The notes beneath the pieces are model-generated. The model did not search any database, had not been told where the DNA came from, and was given only the letters and a program-made list of their open reading frames with translations. A stretch of DNA of 64,000 nucleotides from Sclerotiophoma versabilis (lineage: Eukaryota; Ascomycota; Dothideomycetes; Pleosporales; Didymellaceae). Made by a program: the position numbers and the translations under genes. This document shows positions 57,901 through 64,000 of this stretch, piece by piece. The stretch lies in assembly GCA_012274445.1 (NCBI GenBank), contig JAAROD010000033.1, positions 496,001 through 560,000 of the forward strand, given 5' to 3'. The first letter of the stretch is position 1. Each line of letters starts with the position of its first letter.

Positions 57901-60900
57901 AACGTAATTAAGCTCTCTATTATAGAGGGAGAAGATCTATTACTTAACTTACCTGCTAAGTAATAGCTTAGAGGTAAACCTCTAGAGAGAAGTTAGTTCC
58001 TAGAAGGCTAGTCTAGTACTAATTAAGCTCCTAAAGATAAGACTACGTAATTAGTTAGCTTAGCTAGTAAACTAATAGAGATTTATGCAGAGTAATAAGA
58101 TATAGGTCTACTCTTACCTAATTCTACGCCTAAGCCTAATAATAAGTAGCTTAGTAATAATCTAGAGGCTCCTTATATAGAGACTCTGTCTAGTAACTTA
58201 TAGAAAGTGCACTCTACTTTTAAAGAAGAGAGCTTACTAGCAGGTATTAAGGATTGTAATAATCTACCTATTAGACCTAGCTCTCTAATTATTCTTATAC
58301 TATCTTAGAGGGTAATAGAAGTAGGTTAACTAAGTATAAGAAGTGTAGAAAGGCGTAGAGGCACAGGCATAGCTATTAGGTTAAGCTGTTAGCTCTGCAA
58401 CTAATAGCGTAATAAGCTTAGAAAAGATAATAGAAGGGCTAATAGAGTAGGCCTGTATACTATAATTAGCTTAATTTAATTAGTAGAGTATTTATAAATA
58501 CTTAAACCTTTATTTAAGTATATAGAAAGGTATAGAGAGCTTAGAAGAGACCTAATTACTATATATAGTTATTAATACCTTAGCCCTATGGGCTAAGAGA
58601 TTAGTTACCTAAATTAAGCAGTGCATATACTATAATAAGCTTCTTCTGCTCTCTAATAAATAGAAGGAGCTTATATACTACCTACTAGGTGCTCTATTTT
58701 ACTAGGCGTATAAGAAAGAGATATAAATACTTATTAAAAAGTATATATAGGAAGAAATTAACTAACTAAGTAGCTTAGATAGGCCTTTACTACTTAAATA
58801 GGTCTTTATATATAAGTTTAACTAAGATAAATACTTTATAAGATATAAAGCTAGAATTTATATATATAGAGACCTATAGGCTAAGGATTTAATTAAGTTA
58901 ACCTATGCTATAATACTTACTGCGCAATCTTTTCGCACTATAGTAGTAATAGCTATATAGTTTAACCTTAAGCTATATTAGTATAATATAGTAGGCGTGT
59001 TCTTTAATATAAGCTGCTAGAACTAGCCTTAGGTACTCTATAAGCTGCCTAATAGGTTTAAGAAACCTAATTAAGTAGTCTGCTTACTATAAGCTCTATA
59101 TAGACTATGTAATTTACTAGTCTTATAGTATAAGAAGCTATCTAGCATACTCTAGGCGCTTAGTTTAAAGTTATTAAAGAAAGAGCCTTACCTCTTCTTT
59201 AATAATAAGTAAAGAATAGTCCTACTTTTCTATATAGATAATATTCTTCTAGTATATTATAAAGATAATTAAGCTACTATAGAGTAGCTAATAAGCTTAC
59301 TTATAAGTAAATATTAGATTAAAGATTATAGAGCTGCTAAATAGTTTCTTAGAGTTTAAATTATCTAGAATTAAGCTGCTTATACTATTATACTTATGCA
59401 TAACTTCTATATTAAGAAGCTTACTTCTAAATTTAAGGTTATAGATAAGAGGTTATTTCTAAGTACCTTCTTTCTAATAACCAAGCTCCTTAGGTATAAG
59501 AGAGAAGCTTTAAAACAGAAGATTAAAGCCTATTAGGAGCGTGTTAGGTCTATTCTATACACAGCTATTATAATCTGTCTAGATATAGCTTATACTATAT
59601 CTAAACTATCTTATTATCTAACTTACCTAGGAGCTGCTTACTTTAAGGTAGTAGCTTAGGTTCTTAGCTACCTATATAGGACTAAGTACCTAGGTATAAG
59701 GTATAGAGCTTATTCTAGAAGCTAGTTACTTATATGCAGTAACGCCTTATTTACTAATAATAGTTAAACCTGTTAATCTTCTTAGAGCTATATTATATAG
59801 CTCTTTAGAGGTCTAATTATATAGAAGGCAGCTTAATAAGCTATAGTAACTACTTTAACTACTAAGGTAGAATTACTAGCTTTAGAGTATATAGCTAAGA
59901 AGAGCGTAGCTCTAAAATAATTTCTCTATAAACTATAACTTAACTTAGGCATAGTATAGGAGATCTTTTATAATAACTAGCAGACTATTTAGCTAGTAGT
60001 TAAAGAGAGTAAGTAACTTACTACCTAGCTGCGCTAAGTAGATATATAAAATATATAGTTAAAATAAGAGTATGCTAAGAGTACCTTTACTATTACCTAT
60101 ATAAAGACTAATAAAATACTAGCTAATAGGCTTATAAAAGCGCTGCCTAGGTAAGTCTATAAGCGCTTTTTAGACTATCTTAACCTATTTAATATCTGCC
60201 TAGATATAGATAGAGGGCAGTATGCTAATTAGATAATAGAATTAAACTAAGAAAATAAGGTAATTAATAGTAACGTGTTATAGCTAAATAAGCAGCTTAA
60301 TAGGTAATAATAAGCTTATTATAAGTTAGAATAAGTTATATAAGTTATAGTTCTATAAATAAAAGCTTATTAATAGAGAAATAAAAGATTAATTTCTTAA
60401 CTAACTAGAGAGAACACTCCTCTCTCTAGAGAAAAACCTAGGCTAAGCTTGCTAAACTACTAGAGGCAGCTTATTAGAGTGCACTACTAGTAGCTAATAA
60501 GCTTAACCTCTAAACTACCTCTACTAGAGAATCTAGAGCCTCTATGCATTAATCTTACTATTATTAAGAAGCCTCTTTATTACCTAGTAGGTAATATATA
60601 GCTTAGTTATACGCTATAAGCTTATTAGCTACTAAAGATAAATTATAAGTAGGAATAAGTTACTTATACTAGTAGTAACTCTACTATTAAGCCTAAGCTT
60701 ATTATACAGCTTAACCCTAATAGGCTTAAGAGAGGTAGGACTAAGAATAAGCTATTAGACTGCTATTTATAAGCTTATTTTTAGAGATTACCTACAGCTT
60801 ATAGTATAAGTACCTAGCAGCGCAGTAAAAATACCTCTTAGCCTATTAGCTGCCTAGCTAATTATAGTAAAGAGTAGCTGTACTGCTTATTAGTAGTATA

Positions 60901-62212
60901 GCTATATAACCTCTATAAGGGGTAGTGTAGAGAGTACTCTTCTAGTAAGAGACAGAGATAGCAGAGTTATTATTATTATTACTACTACTAGTGCTAGTGC
61001 TAGTAGTAGTTATAGTAGTAGAGATAGAGTTAGAGACTCTAATAGAGCCCCTAGGGCTAGCAGAAGAAGCTTAGTTAGCTAAAGCTAAGCTAGCTAGGTA
61101 AGTAAGCAGCTTATAGGCGGTAGTAGTAGTGTAGATAGAAGTAAGGTAGGTAGTAATAGTAGTAGTAGTACGCGCTTTATGCTAGGCTTTTAATTATTTC
61201 TAAATAAAAGTTAGCTAAAAGTTTAAAAAGAGCTATAGAAAAGACAAAGAGAAGCTTGTTTAGACGCTGCCTAACTACTATAAGATATAAAAAGAACCTC
61301 TAATTAGACTAATTAGGCTAAAAGACTAATAAATAAGTAAATAAGGCACTAATAAGTTACTTAAAACGTAACTTAGGTATACTTATAGCTATTTTAGATA
61401 TAGACTTAGAGATTATTAAAATAAAGAGGGGTACCTGCTTATATAGCTAATAGAGCTAGTAAAGGTTAAGCCTATAGCACGTAACCTTTACTGCAAACAC
61501 TAGCCTCTAGCTACTACCTAGTTAGCTATCTAAATTATTTACTATAACTCTTACTACACTAGAAATAAGCTTAAAACTAACTGTTTAGACGCTTATTTAG
61601 CCCTGCTACTAAAGAAGGTACTACTAACTAAGCTTAGGAGTAACCTATATATAATTAAGTAGCTTAGATAGAGTAAAAGACCTATAAATAAGCTGCCTGC
61701 TAGACTATAAAGAGCTCTTTTAGCTATAGTACTATAGTACTAAGGTATAGAAGGATATAAGATAGGATTAAAGGACTAGAGATATTTAAAAAGATTAACT
61801 AAGAGGTAACTTAGGCGCTTAAACTCCTGTTTAACTCTATATTTTAGACTTATACTACTAGAAAACTACTAAACAAGCTACTTAACTATAATTTAGCTGC
61901 TCTCTTATTAGATTAGAGAATAACTAGAAGGTATATTATATAATTAAGCTACTTAGTTAGTTATATAGAGATTAATTAGCCTAGAGAATTAGCTATAAGC
62001 TGCTCTAGAGCTAACTAGAAGCTTATTATATTAGTATAATAGTAATAAGCAACTCTAATAGTAAGTAGGAGCTTACTTTAGATAGGTTATATAACCTACA
62101 CAGATTTCCTATATATATAACAGATAGCTTTTGTCTAATCTTAAATAGGCACTAATTAAATACTATTAATTACCTAAGTATAGTTCTTTAAGCTTAATTA
62201 TAATTATTATAT
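54958..62212 (+). mobile_element. RIP-degraded Copia element lacking its 5' LTR (family C)
   Basis: Plus-strand polyprotein relic starting inside gag. The integrase region lies near 56.9-57.6 kb; RT blocks near 58.8-59.3 kb include VFIYKF followed by YFIRYKARIYI, and FYIDN for the catalytic motif; RNase H is near 59.85 kb (TTKVELLALEYIAK). A region of about 2 kb beyond RNase H holds TAG/AGT triplets (60,970-61,170). The end near 62,150-62,212 shares an AATTAAATACTATTAATTAC segment with the other Copia LTRs and is probably a 3' LTR remnant. It differs from families A and B enough to be a separate lineage. Confidence 0.65.
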
Positions 62213-63425
62213 ATACTACTCTTAAGTGTGCTTATAACCTTACTTTTTTTTTAAATATAAGCTACTTTCTTACTACTCTTTAATTATTAATATAGTACTA
62301 AAATAATTATATAAATTCTACCTATAGAGTTTTACTAAGTACTTTTAGTATACTAGAGAAGGTTATCTAGGCCTAGAGGCTCTTTAAGCTCTTATATAAT
62401 AAGCGTATAGTATATATATTAATAGTATACTCTAAAAAGACTATAAGATTTATATAATAACCTATAATAGATAAGTAAACTTCTAGTAGAAGTAAGAAAG
62501 GCCTACTAAACTCTTTTAGAGAATTAGCTAGAATTTATTTAATATACCTATAAAGAGAGGTAGTAAATTATAGATACTTTTAATTTAGAAGTACTATAGT
62601 AGAACGCTCTTTTTATATATATTATAGAGAAAGACTTAAATTAAAATACTATATATACTTAAGAGCTTCTTATACTAGGTATATTTCTAGTATAAGCTCT
62701 ATATCTATAAGATAAGCTAAGATAATAACATAGCTACTCTTCTATAATAAGAAAGCTCTAAATATAAGTACTAGGCACTTAATAAGAGAATAGATATTAA
62801 GTATATACCTTTATATATATATAAGCTAAATAGAGTAGTAGAAAGAGTTAAATAGAAGATAATTACTAAATCTATTAAGATAAATAGTAGTATAAATTTA
62901 CCTAAGAAGCTCTAGCTATAGGTTATTACTATAGTAATATAGCTCTATAATATAAGTCTAACTTACTTAAAAAAGCTATATAGCCTAAATAGAGAGCTTA
63001 ATTACTAGTTTACTTAATATTTCTGCTAGTATAAACTTAAGTAGGTAAGAGCTCTTATAGCTAATTTAAGACTTAATTAGAGTAGAATATATATATATAG
63101 CTACTAAGTATATCTCTTAAATTAAGATTAAGTAGCTAGGTATTATTAAAAAAGCTTTAAAGTTACTCTAAGAGGCTATATTAGATACCTAGTTAGTTAC
63201 TAAGCTTTTAATATATACTAGATATAGGTTCTTAAACTTAACTAGGTATTTATAATATATTATATAACTATTAATAAGAAGGTCTTTTATAATAAAATAA
63301 ATAAGTTAATAGCTCTCTTAGTTAAAGAAGAAGAAGTAGTTATATATATAATCTATATAGCTAGTAAGATAATAATTATAGAAGAAGTAACTAAGCTTCT
63401 TACTAAAGTAGACCTATTAATTAGC
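62213..63425 (+). mobile_element. RIP-degraded Copia family A fragment (integrase region)
   Basis: Matches 30,365-31,875 of the complete family A element without the nested solo LTR, including the GAG-pre-integrase/integrase region. It has no LTRs, and is interrupted at 63,425 by a family B LTR. Confidence 0.7.
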
Positions 63426-63717
63426 TATTATATAAGCGAGCTGCTAGCTTACTACTAGGCTAAGCAAGGCGTTATTATATTAGAGCTAGGTATTACCTAA
63501 AGTATAAGCCTGTGCGCCTAAGCTTATAGCTAACCCTTAAGAAGCTTAGTAGTTAAGCTAACTATAGTTAAGCAGACCTGCTACTGCCTATAAGCTTAAT
63601 TCTAGAGTTACGTAACTAATAATATTTCCTTTATATATAAATAGTTATTACGTCTAGATAGATAGGCACTAATTAATTATTTAATTACCTAAGTATTATA
63701 CTATAAGCTTGTTAATA
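63426..63717 (+). repeat. 5' LTR of a Copia family B element running off the window
   Basis: 292 bp, TATTATATAAGCGAG...CTTGTTAATA. It is followed directly by GTTATAAGCCTAGC, the start of Copia internal domains, so it is a true 5' LTR and not a solo. Confidence 0.75.
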
Positions 63718-64000
63718 GTTATAAGCCTAGCTTCTAAAGAGTAGTAGATCTCTCTGCGCACTTAGCTAATTAAGCCTTTTAGATAATACTTAACTACTCT
63801 AATTAAAACTTTCTTTTACTCTACTACTAAACTAAACAATAGGTAAGCTAGTTAACTATAGCTTATAAGCTTTATTAGCTATACTAGCTAGTACCTACTA
63901 GCTATGCTATAGAAATAACTAGCCTAATTAGTATATTTAGCTTACCTAGCACGCTAAGCTACGCAATATATAGGATCTTGTTAACCTAGACACCTCTAAT
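63718..64000 (+). mobile_element. Start of Copia family B internal domain (cut by window end)
   Basis: Begins GTTATAAGCCTAGC and is the reverse complement of the 5' end of the minus-strand family B relic (about 52,240-52,528). Only the leader and the first part of gag are present. Confidence 0.7.

Overview
The window is nuclear DNA of a filamentous ascomycete. Short introns (about 49-93 bp, GT-AG), Pezizomycotina-type gene structures and very AT-rich tracts carrying the signature of repeat-induced point mutation (RIP) suggest a dothideomycete, perhaps Pleosporales; no marker gene here settles the species. There are two halves: a gene-bearing, roughly GC-balanced part (1 to about 24,690) and a transposon graveyard (about 24,690 to 64,000).

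Gene half. In order: a rhodanese-PTP tyrosine phosphatase (minus), the SMC5-6 subunit Nse1 (plus), a DAHP synthase (minus), a conserved protein of unknown function (plus), a 28-codon ORF behind a TATA box, the Golgi transport protein Got1 in five exons (minus), the INO80 subunit Ies6 (minus), the DASH subunit Dad4 in four exons (plus), the INO80 subunit Arp5 (plus), two lineage-specific ORFs, and a Cys- and Pro/Ala-rich CFEM-like surface protein. From about 18.4 kb genes thin out and decay: a broken APH-type kinase pseudogene, an intact APH-type kinase, and a pseudogene whose three stop codons all fit Trp codons changed by RIP-type mutation. Ies6 and Arp5, partners in one INO80 subcomplex, lie within 1 kb of each other.

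Transposon half. Nearly all sequence is RIP-degraded Ty3/Gypsy and Ty1/Copia DNA. The nesting can be read from target-site duplications (TSDs). A Gypsy relic is split by a complete Copia relic (288-bp LTRs, TSD TAATT), which is itself hit by a 292-bp solo LTR (TSD TCTTT). A minus-strand Copia relic of the 292-bp-LTR family spans 38.1-52.8 kb and holds a solo LTR (TSD ACTAT). Into it an un-mutated Ty3/Gypsy chromovirus has jumped (42,511-49,496; 501-bp LTRs that read identical; TSD AATAG). Further Copia relics fill 52.9-64.0 kb.

The young Gypsy element encodes Gag with a CCHC knuckle and, in the -1 frame across a T_TTT_TTA site, a PR-RT-RH-IN-chromodomain Pol. It may be self-primed in the manner of Tf1. 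It also carries, antisense between Pol and the 3' LTR, an ORF with a perfect Zn2Cys6 cysteine pattern followed by a coiled coil. The RIP-ruined Gypsy relic at 27.4 kb keeps the same kind of antisense ORF, with every cluster cysteine turned to tyrosine. An antisense, transcription-factor-like accessory gene kept by diverged chromoviruses is the most interesting observation here.
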